From: Neurospora crassa OR74A
Lineage: Eukaryota; Ascomycota; Sordariomycetes; Sordariales; Sordariaceae
Reading direction: 5' to 3'
Assembly (NCBI RefSeq): GCF_000182925.2
Contig: NC_026501.1
Location: 4,815,917 to 4,879,916 of the forward strand
Length of the DNA stretch: 64,000 bases
The notes beneath the pieces were generated by a model that was not told the origin of the DNA, searched no databases, and saw only the letters and a program-made list of their open reading frames with translations. Position numbers and translations under genes: made by a program. Of this stretch, positions 1 to 11,900 are shown in pieces. How positions within the stretch are numbered: position 1 is the stretch's first letter; each line of letters opens with the position of its first letter.

Positions 1-189
1 AATGTTAAGCACACCATGAAGGAGCTCGCGGCGGAGGCAAAGGAGAAGTTGGATACCGAGACAAGGGTTCGCGCTAGTGCGGCGGGGAGGTACAGGAGGA
101 AAATGAAGGAGGATAATAGGGTGGTGGTGCTCTATCGCAGTTCGGATGAGGAGATGAGTGATGAAGATGAGGAGATGGGTGGTCAGTGA
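1..189 (+). CDS. 3' end of an unrecognised protein gene (partial)
   Basis: Frame 1 is open from the first base to a TGA at 187-189, giving 62 C-terminal residues; the 5' part lies outside the window. The peptide is strongly charged: a Lys/Glu-rich stretch that could be helical (KELAAEAKEKL), a basic patch (RYRRKMKED), then a very acidic tail rich in Asp, Glu and Met ending in GGQ. Codon use and the acidic tail suggest a real terminal exon rather than chance. I do not recognise the family. It converges on the BLOC-1-like gene on the other strand, with about 0.9 kb between the two stops. Confidence 0.5.
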   Translation, partial: NVKHTMKELAAEAKEKLDTETRVRASAAGRYRRKMKEDNRVVVLYRSSDEEMSDEDEEMGGQ

Positions 190-1097
190 GTGATATATCA
201 AAAGGCGGTACTGTCGCTTGGAGAGGTCATTGCTATCGTTCTGGATCCGTGTGGATGTCCATCTCTTATGGTCAGCGAAACTACACCATCGGCCGGCGTG
301 GAGAGCCGGTCGTACCACAGATATCATTGAAGGTGTTTATGCGCCTTGACCCTTTGCTAGTACATTCGTAGCAACATAACACATGGAACATGATTGCTCA
401 TAGTCTGGGATATATCAGAGGATATAGACAGGAATGAAAGGAGTGAGTAAAGCCTGGCTAAGCCTTTGATGAATATGCCAGATGTTACAAGCCGCGGGGC
501 CCGTCTCGCCGTCTTTCTAGATAAGGCACAGTGCGATCACATAAGAGAGGAGAAGCAAGAACCGAAGTAAAGGATGTTATAAATTTCCCCAATCATTTTT
601 ACCAACTCTAGGTCTGTCCTTGAGAACTTCACTCTCGTGACCACATTCCCCTGAGTGCCGTCTTCCTTCAATAATTGAACGTGCTTGTATTGCACCTTCT
701 AGCTGGCGGTACTGTTCTCCGACGACCCGACGTTGTACTCATAAATGGCGAGAGCTCGAACACCGTGCACACCGAATATCGCTAAATATGCTCCCTTATG
801 ACCCCCCAAAAACGCCCAAATGATTTCCATGACATGTTTTGCTGATGGTCGCGGGACCTGGTTCCTTCTATCTGTTTCATGACCTGGAAGATATCCTCAT
901 ATTTTCCCGATGTGTGGCTGTACTGTTGTTGCCTTTGTTGCATGAAGTTGTATATCATATTCCGTCCTATGTGGTATTCTCTTTCTTCCATTGCTGGCTG
1001 GCACTCTGACCCGTAATATGGCTCGTCGTTGGTGAGTTACCCGAAAGGATAATTCATCTCCCTTGAGTCTCTGACCCTTCTTCTGATTCCGACTTGC
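190..1097. other. Convergent intergenic region
   Basis: This lies between the stops of two convergent genes and presumably holds both 3' UTRs. A 69-codon reading frame on the minus strand at 782-991 resembles no family I know. I see no RNA gene or repeat here. Confidence 0.5.
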
Positions 1098-1688
1098 TCA
1101 ACTCCTTTGCCTCCCAGAGCTCGAATGATGATGTCCATGACTGCGATGCGATGAGTGACGATGCCCATGTCCATGGCGATGATCCCTTCGTGACGCACCG
1201 CTCCCCGATCTCTCCAACTCGCGCTCTAGATCCTCAGCGCGCTGACGAAACCCGGCCACGATTTCCCGAATATGGGATATACGATCAAAATCCAGCTCAA
1301 GCTCGTCGATCTGGGCCATGAGGCTGTGGTACCGCGCAATCTCGCGGTCGGCATTATCGACCAGGTTGCCGGCGCGGTCGTACACCTCCAGGTTGACCTG
1401 CTGGGACTGCTCTGTCAGATACTCGAGCTGCTGCTGGATTCGCTGCATGACCCGGTCAAAGTGCCGGCCTAGAGCGGCCAGAGAGGAAGGGTCCATAACG
1501 AGCAGGCCTTGAGATGAGGCGCGGCTCGCTGCGCGGGACGAGGTCGATTCGCCTCCTCCTCCTCCGCCGCTGCCCCCTGCGGCCGCCACGGTTTGCTGGC
1601 CATGTCGTAGTAGTTGTATCTCTTCATTGCTGAGTCCTAGTTGCGTGTCAGGCACGGCATTCCCCGGGACGTGTGAGGAGGTCGACAT
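1098..1688 (-). CDS. cnl1: Probable BLOC-1 complex subunit CNL1-like protein
   Basis: A single-exon frame of 196 residues. The N-terminus is low-complexity (a Gly run near residues 39-46, then Ser/Ala-rich). Residues about 70-155 form a predicted helical, coiled-coil core: FDRVMQRIQQQLEYLTEQ, then a segment with NLVDNADREIARY and IDELELDFDRI. The C-terminus is a His/Ser/Arg-rich tail. The core matches what I remember of fungal CNL1 (cappuccino-like), a subunit of the BLOC-1 complex that acts in endosomal sorting. Family assignment is from memory of the motif pattern; other small coiled-coil BLOC/BORC subunits remain possible. No intron is needed. The ATG at 1686-1688 is the first in frame. 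It is convergent with the partial gene at the left edge. Confidence 0.6.
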   Translation of the reverse strand: MSTSSHVPGNAVPDTQLGLSNEEIQLLRHGQQTVAAAGGSGGGGGGESTSSRAASRASSQGLLVMDPSSLAALGRHFDRVMQRIQQQLEYLTEQSQQVNLEVYDRAGNLVDNADREIARYHSLMAQIDELELDFDRISHIREIVAGFRQRAEDLERELERSGSGASRRDHRHGHGHRHSSHRSHGHHHSSSGRQRS

Positions 1689-2127
1689 GACGGAGGAAGA
1701 CGGCTAGGTATGTACCACAATGCCGCAATGGTCTGTCGGGATACGCCGCAGGGAGACCGGTGCGGTGGCGGTTGCGGATCCGAAGATCTGCTCCCCGCGT
1801 TGGAGCTTAGGTACGGAGGTATGTTACCAAAAATAGAGGATCGCGAATCGCTAATCGTGCTGCTTCGTGGTGTATTGTAGGCCAATGGAGAATTCAAAGC
1901 CAGGAATGGCTAGCGTCCCGGCGGGCGGAAATCGGTAGGTCGGTAGAGCGTAGTATGATGCGATTGGACTCGGGGCTCGGACACGGTATCGTCGAGTTCG
2001 GCGTCCAATCGCGAAAAGGGGCCGGAGTCCCACGCGGGGACACGGCGCAACGGGGGTTGGCAGAACGTGCAAAGTTCTCGGTTTCGATCTCGAAAAACTC
2101 GGTGCCTCTCATACATGGAGGTCGGAG

Positions 2128-2152
2128 CTGCTGCTGCTGCTGCTGCTGCTGC
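2128..2152. repeat. (CTG)8 microsatellite
   Basis: Eight uninterrupted CTG units followed by one extra C. It lies in intergenic DNA; the polyglutamine or polyalanine frames it creates have no other support. Confidence 0.95.
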
Positions 2153-2528
2153 AAGGCGATGCGCCAAACCGCTGTTTACCGAGGGACCCCGGGGGTTGGC
2201 ACTGCGGGGTAAGCGTAGTAGAGATGGTCTTTGGACGGCGTGTCTTGATTTTTGAACCTGTTGACATTTGAATTTCACAAGCTGGCACGGCATCACCACT
2301 ATTTCGAGCCTCGTCGACGTCCGTTGCACGCGCGGCTTCATTGTCCTATCTCGCGGGTGGAGGCAACCTTATCTAGATACGCGTTATAATCGAGCTCATC
2401 AGAAGCAAGGCCTGGGAGAAATAGTAGCGGCGGGCGGGAATCGGAGGTTCGCTGCGACGATAAATGTAACGAGGATGGCCTTCAAGTTCGGGTTCGGTGT
2501 CGGGGTCGGTAGGAGTTCCCAATGCCTT

Positions 2529-2561
2529 CCCTCCTCCCCTCCTCCTCCTCCTCCTCCTCCT
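2529..2561. repeat. (CTC)n pyrimidine microsatellite
   Basis: A run of CCT/CTC units on the plus strand, slightly imperfect at its left end, in intergenic DNA. Confidence 0.9.
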
Positions 2562-3978
2562 TCTTGTTGGTGATACGCAATCCGAAGTGAGCCGCTGAAG
2601 TTGCTGCCCTCTACCAAATCCCGCCCTCCTTGAACATGTGATGATGTCGGTACACCGTGACCTTCCTTATCGTGGGGATCGTGGGGTATAGGATGTAAGT
2701 AGGGTGGTGGGATCTGACGCCGTCAACGAACCTGACCGTCTCTTCACGCCTGCATACCGTTATGCCTTCCCGAACAATCTACGACGCGCTCCGAGACATG
2801 CACGGTGCTTCCCGTTCGGTTTGAATATGAGAAGGTTCTGACGGTCCCGGCTCTGGGCAGGACTAGAATTTCGGCGACGGCCTTTTACTTACTTTCCAGT
2901 TCCTCTGCTGGGTGTTTGAGGAAGAAACAAGTGCGCGCCTCCATGGACAGCAGTTGATTGACAGGTACAGGTGATCAGCGAACCGAGCGAAACGGGCAGG
3001 TGGTTAAAATCTGGCAGACAAGATTAATCGACCCCCTTGTTTGATACACCATCGGCTGCCAAGTCCCCCCACTACCAGACTTGAGTGTGTTACCAGCCAA
3101 CCTTTGGGGCGCTTTCCAAGCCGGTCTTGAAACTTGGGCATCTGGCAAACAAACATTCGATAGCTGCGGCGATGAGTGTCCATGGGTGAACACGATCTTT
3201 GGTTGCATCCACACATCCGATCGAAGCACGACACGATCAACCTCTGTGCGCCACATCTGGACCCTCGCGCGCTTTGTATATGTGCGTATACGAGCGATTA
3301 GACGTCCGCAAAGCCTTTGGGCTTTAACGAGACTCGTCAACCGGAATTCCATCGGTATCATCTTGCTAACGGTACCCTCTGGGTTCTCAATCGGGGCAAC
3401 CGGAGCGCCCTCTTCCGAGGTCAGCGGCACTCCAGGATATTCGCAGTCACACTGGCGTTGAGAGGGGATTATAGGAAGATTGTTAACTATCCCGTCGAGT
3501 TCGGCACATCCTCATTGACCTGATAGATTCCCTTAGGTACGCAAGGCGCCTTGTTCTCATGTTGTCCGACTATAGTTCATGCCGGTTCGGTCAAACCCGT
3601 GACCCAACAACAGTAGACAAAGCGCATGTGCCGGTGACCGCAGTGTAGCTCCATGGCTATGAAGCAAGACGAGGGATGCAAGGCTAAGGCAAAAGCTACT
3701 TTGTTCCCTTTAAAAGGTCAAAATATCACATCGAGCGATGTGACACCGAATGCAAGACTATCGGGCTGGCGGCAACGACATCCTCTTCTTCCGAACCGTA
3801 ACGGTTCGATCCTATGAGCTCTTGACCCGGGCTGCTCCCTCCGAGGATATAGAATGAGATCATCCGCTCCTTCTCTCTCAGATATGTCATGTCGGGTTTT
3901 CCCTTGTAGACGAACTTGAGTTCCCGGACCAGTATCATTTCGCTGCCCGCTCGAGACATACAGAGAGCAGCATTACCT

Positions 3979-5685
3979 ATGTGGTCATTCTCAAGACTGG
4001 CCGTCTTTGGCCTGACTTTCTTGTCAGCCTCGGCCACTATTCTCCAAAATGGTCAACCACGGGTAACCAACTTCCCCGACACGCGGATTGACCCGTCGTC
4101 ATACTCCTTCAGCACGCACCCACGAAATGCGAGTGAGATTTCCTACAAAGGGCGATGGGATTCCAAATATGTTTCCTGGTGGTCGTAAGTCGTTTGTTAA
4201 CCGATATCATGGACATAGGTTCTAACGGACATATAGGGCTCCCGGAATCCAGTTCGGATATACCGGGCAAATAGTGGCAGTCACTTTTGGAAATTGGACC
4301 AGTGATGGTGTTCTTGTTGGGTACCGCATCTCCGGCCTGGATTGGATCTTCACCAACGTCACGGCGGGCGGTACACACCTCTTTGTGTCTCCAGAGACCC
4401 CAGGGTCTGACTTGATGGCGCCCATAAGTCCCTCAATCTTTGAGTTGCGAGTGACGAACTGGGCATATGGAATCCAGATCGAGTCCGTGCACGTTGCCAA
4501 AGGCGAAAAGCTGATCAGAATTCCTGATCATGGTCGTCGTATCGAGGTCATCGGTGACAGTCTTGCCTCGGGAATGTATACCTCGTACGAAGGACTATCG
4601 AGCTGGGCATAGTAAGTCTCGTTTCTCTTACACAAAGGCGTCAATGTTCTGGAGAAGGGTTTCCCGCGGAAACCCCCCTGAAAAGCGTTGAGCTACAAGC
4701 TTGACACATCATGGCAGATACAACTAACAGGTCAAAACAGTGGACTTGGTGCAGGTCTTGGAAACACAGAATATAGTATAACTGCATATCCAGGCATCTG
4801 CGCGGCAGATCAAAACTGCTGGGGCAACCCTCACGGGCAGGTCCATCAGTGGTTTTATACATCGGATACGAGCCCCAGAGCCTCTGTCATGTATGGAGGT
4901 ACTTTTGGAACCTCATCGTGTCTTTGAGACCCTAAGCAAAAGATCTGGATACAAGCTAACATGTGTTCCAGATAACCCCGAGCCATGGGATTTTAGCAAG
5001 CGCCCAGCCGCCGACATAGTCGTCATCAATATCGGCACCAACGATCAAAACTCACACAATAACGTTTCCACAACTATCTACATCGACGCTTTAACAAGAA
5101 TCATCCAAGGGATCCATGGCAAGTGGCCCAAAGCCCAAGTCGTGGTTATGGTATGTCCCGCCTCAATAACTCCATTCCTTAGGTACTTTCCGCACCCCAC
5201 TTACACAGATTCTCTCCTACATAGTCTCTCTGGTTGGGCTTCTACCAATCCGGCAACACCTACCTCCCCAACGCGCCCCAGGGCTTCGTGAACGAGATCT
5301 ACCATATGTACAAGTGGTTCAACTCGGATGACTACCTCCGGAACCCGATCGTATACGATGGAGTGACAAAGAAGACACTGCAAACCGGCAAGAAGACCAA
5401 GCCCTTTGTGCACTACTTCAATACCACGGGCATCATGCAGCATAATGATATCGGGCCCCAGTGGCATCCTACGGATGTAGGGGCTATCAAGGTTGCTAGT
5501 CATTTGCAGCAGTTTATCAAAATGACTTTTGGGTGGGAGTTTTATGCTACTGGGCCTCAGTAAGTTTCTTTCTCCTTTTCTTTTCCTTCAACCTTACAGA
5601 CCGCCAGCGACATTGCAATGCTGATATACCTTTTTGTAGGGTCTTCCACGAGACGGAGTATTGGAATGATGAGTCTGGGTATTGA
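3979..5685 (+). CDS. Secreted SGNH/CE2-type carbohydrate esterase (acetylxylan esterase-like)
   Basis: Six exons: 3979-4184, 4237-4611, 4741-4898, 4972-5150, 5225-5559 and 5640-5685, joining in frame to 432 residues. All introns have GT-AG ends. I chose the ATG at 3979 because it begins a clear signal peptide (MWSFSRLAVFGLTFLSASA); an in-frame ATG at 3916 would bury it. A beta-rich N-terminal half precedes an SGNH hydrolase domain with the block I motif GDSLASG (Ser177), the GTND block (residues 268-271) and HPTDVG (His387), with Asp381 upstream as a possible acid. This matches carbohydrate esterase family 2, which removes acetyl groups from xylan or glucomannan outside the cell. The Asp-to-His spacing is longer than the usual DxxH, so the acid residue is uncertain. 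The final exon encodes only about 15 residues. Exact substrate is inferred. Confidence 0.85.
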
Positions 5686-8600
5686 ACCAGACGTCTGTGG
5701 CTGGGGGAAACGGTTAGAGTGAGTCGTGCGGGTATACTGGTCGGCACAACACGAATGACGGACATTCCTAACTACATCGTTGCCATCAAGGTCTTACGTT
5801 GGATACCTCAACTCGTGTACCTGATAAGCTAGACTCGTCGTGAATACGCCAAACTCTACTAGATCTGATGCTGCTGATGTCGTGACACTTGGGCCAACGA
5901 TCTTTGGTCTAATATGACTAGATGCTAGACTATCCTATATTTCTGCCCTGCCAACCGTTTGTTTCTTTCTTTTAATTTTTTTAACTCTTTTTTTCTATAC
6001 CATACACTCATGTTCTATGCTCACAACAATATTCGAACCCTTACATATCACCACAAATGTATACATGTTTTTTTTTTTTTTTTTTTTTGATAATCATTCA
6101 TTATGCCGTATACGCCCCTTTTCGATTGTAACTGAAAATGATCAGCCTTTGTTCACTAGGTAGTTTTGAAACGAAAGTCTCCAGAAAACGCCAGATCGTT
6201 CTTCAAAGTAGAGGTAGGCAACTTCTAGATCCTAGATATACCCAGAATTCCCATTAATGAAGATTTCACGTCTTATCCGGAATTGTAAACACTGTGCTTC
6301 TCACACGCTACACTCTTTCCATCGCTAGTGTCCATAAATCCCGTTGTTGTCTATGATAACTGATAAACTTCCATCAAGGAGACCACCCGACTGGTTCACA
6401 AACACCACCGGCCGTAACGGACAGGCATAGACCTCATCACATCACATTATGAAGAACGCCCCCTTTGGTTCCAGGCTCAAGCTAGGCTGAATTAGATATT
6501 GACATGGAATTCCTATTGCACGATGGACGGATACTCACACCGTATAGGATGCATTCCCATCCTCGTTTGAACACTACCAAACCATATCATCCCATCAACA
6601 CCGTTGGAAGAAAGGAAAGAAGAAAAAAGGAAAAAAGAAAAAAGGGGAAACCGAAAATGATAAAGTCAACGGCGATCTTCACTTCCCTTACCTACACTTG
6701 CACTGTCCCGTCCGCATATATATGTTCAGCTGGGTTTTGGTCAACCGGGAGTTCGGAACGGCATGGATGGGACTGGACTGGATTATACTAGTTGGGAGAT
6801 ACTGCACCTCACGCAGTGGCTTTTGCTCGCTGTACGCTTCCCATCCTCTGGAGTGTGCCATCGTCCCCTCCCATCCATCCCATCATGTGTGTTTATGTCG
6901 TTGTCAACGTCGACGTATCTAGAGGTATGTGGTGTTTTCGATGCTTGCGGAGCCCGTGCGGCGTTTCACATATTCACAAACCTAGCTGATACCTACTTTG
7001 AGCCACTCAGCTACCCCTATGTATGGATGGATGGATGGACCTGCATTTGTTTGGAATCTGGTGTGCATACTTCCAGATACTCAGAGAGCATGAATGAGTA
7101 TGGAATAACTGTTAATCCCCTCATGACCAAACTTCATTTCCTCATCATTTCATTTATCTTGCCCCCTTTTTCCCTCTGGCTTGGACACTTCTCAAGTGCG
7201 TGCCTTGAACGTCACGTATGAGGAAGCCAGCCACGGCACTGGCATCGGCAATAAAGACCAAAGTCGGGAGGGATCCTCTGGTCATCAACCTCAAAATACC
7301 ACGTCGATCGGATATTGAAAGTACACTAGAGGTACGGTAGCCGGTAGGTAAACAGGTAGGCATCGCATGTAACAGACTGACAATTTCCAAAAATACCTAT
7401 GTACCCATAGTACTCGCTCCCTTGCCCGGCCAGGGGCCGGTCGATAGCATAACATTGGTATCCTCGGAGGAACGTGGGGGGTGACAGTGGCACTACTGTA
7501 GGATTCTCTTTGCCGTTGGCGATGGAGTTGACAAACTTGATCAGGTCCAGGGAAAGTTTCCAGTTGTGCAGCAACGGCGCCTGCAGTAACAGGGAGCATA
7601 ATTCCGCGGTGGTGATGATCGATGGTGGAGATTTGATACTTACAGTAGTGTGCTCCATGTCTGGTTCGCCCCATTCCTGTTGGGTACGTAGTGTAGTCTC
7701 CCAGGGGCAGAGCCTACGCGTCACCCGCGGTGGCGGCGGCGGCGTCGAGTCTCGATGTCCCAAGGAAATGTGAAAAAGGAAAGAAGATGGTACGATTTCC
7801 ATGTTCCACTCCCCCTTTCCCCGCCAATCCGGCATTCAAAGTATGTATTGGTGGACCTGGCGAACATGTCTGCCTCACTTTAGTGTTAACCCTATACACT
7901 ACAGTACAGTATTGCACACCCAACCTGACCCGGTCAGTATTGTTGGACAGAAATAAATACCTGGTAAGTATCTGGTCTTGCCGGTCACTCGGGCCGTTGA
8001 ACAATTGCTATCTCTGGGGTCCTGGTCTTTGGTGACATCCGAACTGTAGCGGTCAAGCTACGCATGGAAAGTGATTTGCCTATGATCTTTGACATGGTAC
8101 GATGGCTGTTTCGGGTCGGGAAGAGCCTTGTAACGGAGCAACGCTTTGCAAATCCAGCCCAGTCCATACGGAATATCTAACGTACAGTAGTTAGACACAA
8201 TGCTCGAAGAGTTAAAAGAGAGTAACAAGCAGCAATCCCCTAACGGTGAAAACCTGCCATTTTAGTGAGCCCCGCAATATACATACATGGAGGACTTGGT
8301 GACGTGGCTTGTTAACTAAACATTCCGCCTACATTACTAGTAGTAAACGCTATGGTCTTTGCAACATCAAAAAGTATCCTACACTACAGGAAAATGGTTA
8401 CCACCGATTGGCTCAACCTTCTGCGGGCAGGGAAGATGCAGGGGCAAGGGGGTTTCAAAGGACAGGACAGGGCAAGTAGGGCAACCGACCGAACCGAACC
8501 GAACCGACAACAACCCTTATGCTGAGGTGACAGTCTCGATTTCACAGCAGCTCATCAACGAATGGCCAGCCACCGGCTGAAAGTGGGGGAGAGTGGAATT

Positions 8601-11600
8601 GAGGGGGAGGGGTTGTGATGAGGTTGTGTAATGTGAGTTCATGAGGCAGACAATAGACGGCTCACCCAATGAGCGCCCTTGTTCAGACTCGGTCGAAAAA
8701 GAGAAAAAAGAAAGGAAAGAGATGGGGAAATGTAAAGTGAGACAGAAAGACGTTACGCTAGTAACGGCGCCTAGAGCAGAGTACAATTTTAGTGCTGGAG
8801 GGGTGGATCGTTAGGGGATTTTGACGAAGAGCTAAACTCGACAGACAGACTGCAGTACCCGGAGGATAGCACCAAGAAAAGGAGAATACAAAGAAAAAGA
8901 AAACAAAGCTGTCGATACTCGATAGGCCCAAAATGGGTTATGTGCACAAGGAAGTATCGACGCTCATCTTTGTGACCGGTAGGCTTCTACCATCCCAACT
9001 ATAATCAACCTTTACTATACAGTAACAATGACCGATCGAAAAGGAGCCCATCCGTATTCCGAACCTACACCGCACCTCTGAGCTATTGGCCGTTTGCTGT
9101 GTAATGACAAAACGAACGCAGCAGGTGAGGGTTGCTTCTTATCTTGTCTTTCCTCCATTGCCCTGGCAGGGTTCCGTGGGATGTTGGTGACCCGAATCTT
9201 GAAGGACGCCTGTCATCTGTAGGAGACTTGGTACCTTACATCAGCCTCTCTACTAGTCAGACTTCGTTGCTCGATGTAGCAGCGCTGCTTCAAAATACAG
9301 GCTATAATCGCACCGAACATACATCAAGACATTGCTGCAAGATCAAGAGGGCCGTCATGATGGCCTTTTGCGGACGGTGGAACGGATACGGTACCATGGC
9401 ACACTCCGGGGTGATCACAGATAGGGGTAAGAATGTACATACGATACGCGGTGAACTCCTACTTGTTCCGAGGTAATTCAGCATAAATGCCGGTGCCGAG
9501 CCTAGATCACGATTAATTTTTAACGAGATCGTTATCGACGCTGGCGGAGTTTGATCTTAGTCCAGCCTGTTCCTTGCCCAAAAAGGTATCCTGCGGCCGC
9601 TATAACCGACTTCCTGATCCCGTGTGGGACGAGAAGCCGGCGGCGCTTTGATGAGGAAGAGAAAGGACATCTCAAATTAGCGTGCAGGGTGATGCCAGCC
9701 TGGCATAGTTGGAGTCAGAACCCCTAGTATCGTCTTAGCTTCGCTTTTAGTTTGTGTCGAGAGGGGTCATTGTGTACTGCAAAAAAAAAAGTTGTCAAAC
9801 TCCACGAACATGGTCGGAAAGTGGGTGTGTCGAGGGACGTCGAGGGGATGATCACCTTCCCACCTGCATTTCATCTGACAAGACTAGTCTGGTCAATATT
9901 TCCGACATACAACGGCGGCGTCCCATTGGCAAGCGGGGAAACAGCATCGTGGTGGGAGTGAAGCTATTCACCCATCTCGATGTTTGCTCTTGAATTGCGG
10001 CGTAGGGCATCAGATGTGTCTCTTTGCATGCTTCCAATGACACCTTATGCATGTTGTCGGTACAGAAGCAGGTGATCAACGTCGGGGATAGGTCTTAGCC
10101 GCAACCTGCCTCATCATTCGGGATATTGATGGCGACTAGGCGTCAAGACGTTGAGTGACGTCCGAGACCAAGGATGGTTGAATATTTGCTTTGTAAACGA
10201 AGATATGTTTCTCCCATCAACCCTGTGCTGTGTCCCCAAGTTTTCCAGATGCTCTTCAATGCTTCCATTTCTGAGAGGTCTGGAAGGCTGCGTCCATCTA
10301 CATGTGTGTGAAAAGGGAGGTGGTTTCCAGGGCAATGCAAGCCCGATTATTGGCCAAGGCAATTGCTTGGGCTTGTTCTGGACAAAGTGTCAATGGACCT
10401 CGCTTAAGCAGACCCCTGGATAGAAGACATCCTGGGTGTGAACGTGAATGTGGTATTACAACGCCACCCGATCTTTGATGGCCGAGGCAAAGAGGAAAGG
10501 AACTTGCGTCCTCAAGCATGCACTCCTCAGGAAAGGGCTAAGGTTGTATTCAAATAATCTAGCACACGTACAACGCAGTTTTCCCAAAGATTTAAATGGT
10601 TACCATGGTCGGCTAGTGGTGGTGGTATCCCAGAGGGTAGAGATGGTGCGTCTGGATAATGCGTCCACTGGCCTAGACTAGAACGACCAATCATACAGAA
10701 GATAAGTCAACATTCGTGGATGTGGTCGGCAGACTTCTGGGGAAAAGCTTTATGCATCAGCGCTTGTGCAGAAAAGTACGTAACAATAGGGGCATACAGT
10801 GATACCTCAATGGAGGTTTGTTTTGCAATCATCACTTCGTCAGGGAAAGAAAAACGGAAAGGTGCGGAATAACCCTGATTCAAAGGTGTCTTTTATGTTG
10901 CCTGAATAGTGTCATCTGATATGACGCTGGTGTAGCAGGCTTGTCGACAGCCTTGACTCGTCAGTTCAGGTTCAGGTAAGAAGTTGTCACGACTCTGTGC
11001 CAAAGACGGGGTTACCAGATATGACGGATGAAGGTCAATTTACCTCATCACCCATACCGTCATGAGAATGTGATAAAAGGGGAAGAACACCATCACCGTT
11101 GCGACCTTTGGACAACCTACAGATAAAGCTAGCACTAGAAGCCACAAAACTAGCTTCTGCGCCGTTTGGTTAGGAAGAGGTTTAACATCACAGTGTTGGT
11201 AGGTGATCATGTGAGGCGTCAACGGAAAACAGTGACACACACTCTATCTGCTTGGGCAGAAGCAACATTTGATACAAAGGTTGTATTGGTACTGGGATCC
11301 GCCGAGATTCTGATAAGGGGATGATTTCGGAGAAAGGTGAATGAAGAAGTGGCAACTCGGCCGACTCAGCTGTTTATGGATCCGTCCACTCTCAATTATG
11401 GTAACAATGGAGAATTCACCGGTTTTGGACAAAGCCCCGGCAATGATTTCATTTGTATACGAGCATAGCAGCGTTGCATGCCCGCGCAGATGTTCTTTTG
11501 GCTCATGATCGACGTGTTACTCCGGACATGCGTGATGAAGAGTAACATAATCTCGCAGGGCAAGGAGCATGAAGCTTCATTTGCTGTGTCGGGTAGATCC

Positions 11601-11900
11601 CACTGGTGATGATCGACGGATCGCTAACCGGTGTGTTGGTGAAGCCGAGTACGATGTGCTCAACAATATATGCCACAGGACTGACCTTGGCGGACGGTAG
11701 ACTCCCTCTACCTTTTCAAGCCGGTACGTATGAAGTCGACATATACGATTCTTGCCCTTTCAAGCCGGTCTAGTACGTATACTGCTCATCTGAATAATTG
11801 CATCTTTCTGGTTCCCGAAGGGCGATGAGTAGGGCGGAGTGTGGGAATCTCTGTCGAATAGCTAGCTCCCTATGGTTATTTTTAGCGACGCCCAAAAAAA
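5686..11900. other. Gene-poor region, left half (no supported gene)
   Basis: No reading frame here resembles a known family or splices into one by eye. The longest frames (7326-7835 minus, 6763-7221 plus, 9132-9476 plus) overlap others in competing frames and have compositions expected by chance. The stretch holds a T21 run at 6068, purine-rich tracts (about 6610-6650 and 8697-8730) and scattered TAC/GTA-rich words. I see no tRNA, 5S rRNA or transposon-like terminal repeats. It could hold long regulatory DNA or non-coding transcripts for the factor at 17.6 kb. Confidence 0.45.
6068..6088. repeat. T21 homopolymer
   Basis: Twenty-one consecutive T residues on the plus strand, about 400 bp beyond the esterase stop codon. 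Confidence 0.95.

Larger units (their letters stand above)
1689..3978. other. Divergent intergenic region with two trinucleotide repeats
   Basis: About 2.3 kb between the BLOC-1-like gene (minus) and the CE2 esterase gene (plus). Open frames here (for example 1910-2341 and 2975-3430 on the minus strand, and 3081-3461 on the plus strand) overlap one another in several frames and resemble no family. Apart from the two simple repeats listed separately I see no conserved feature. Promoters of both flanking genes should lie here. Confidence 0.5.
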
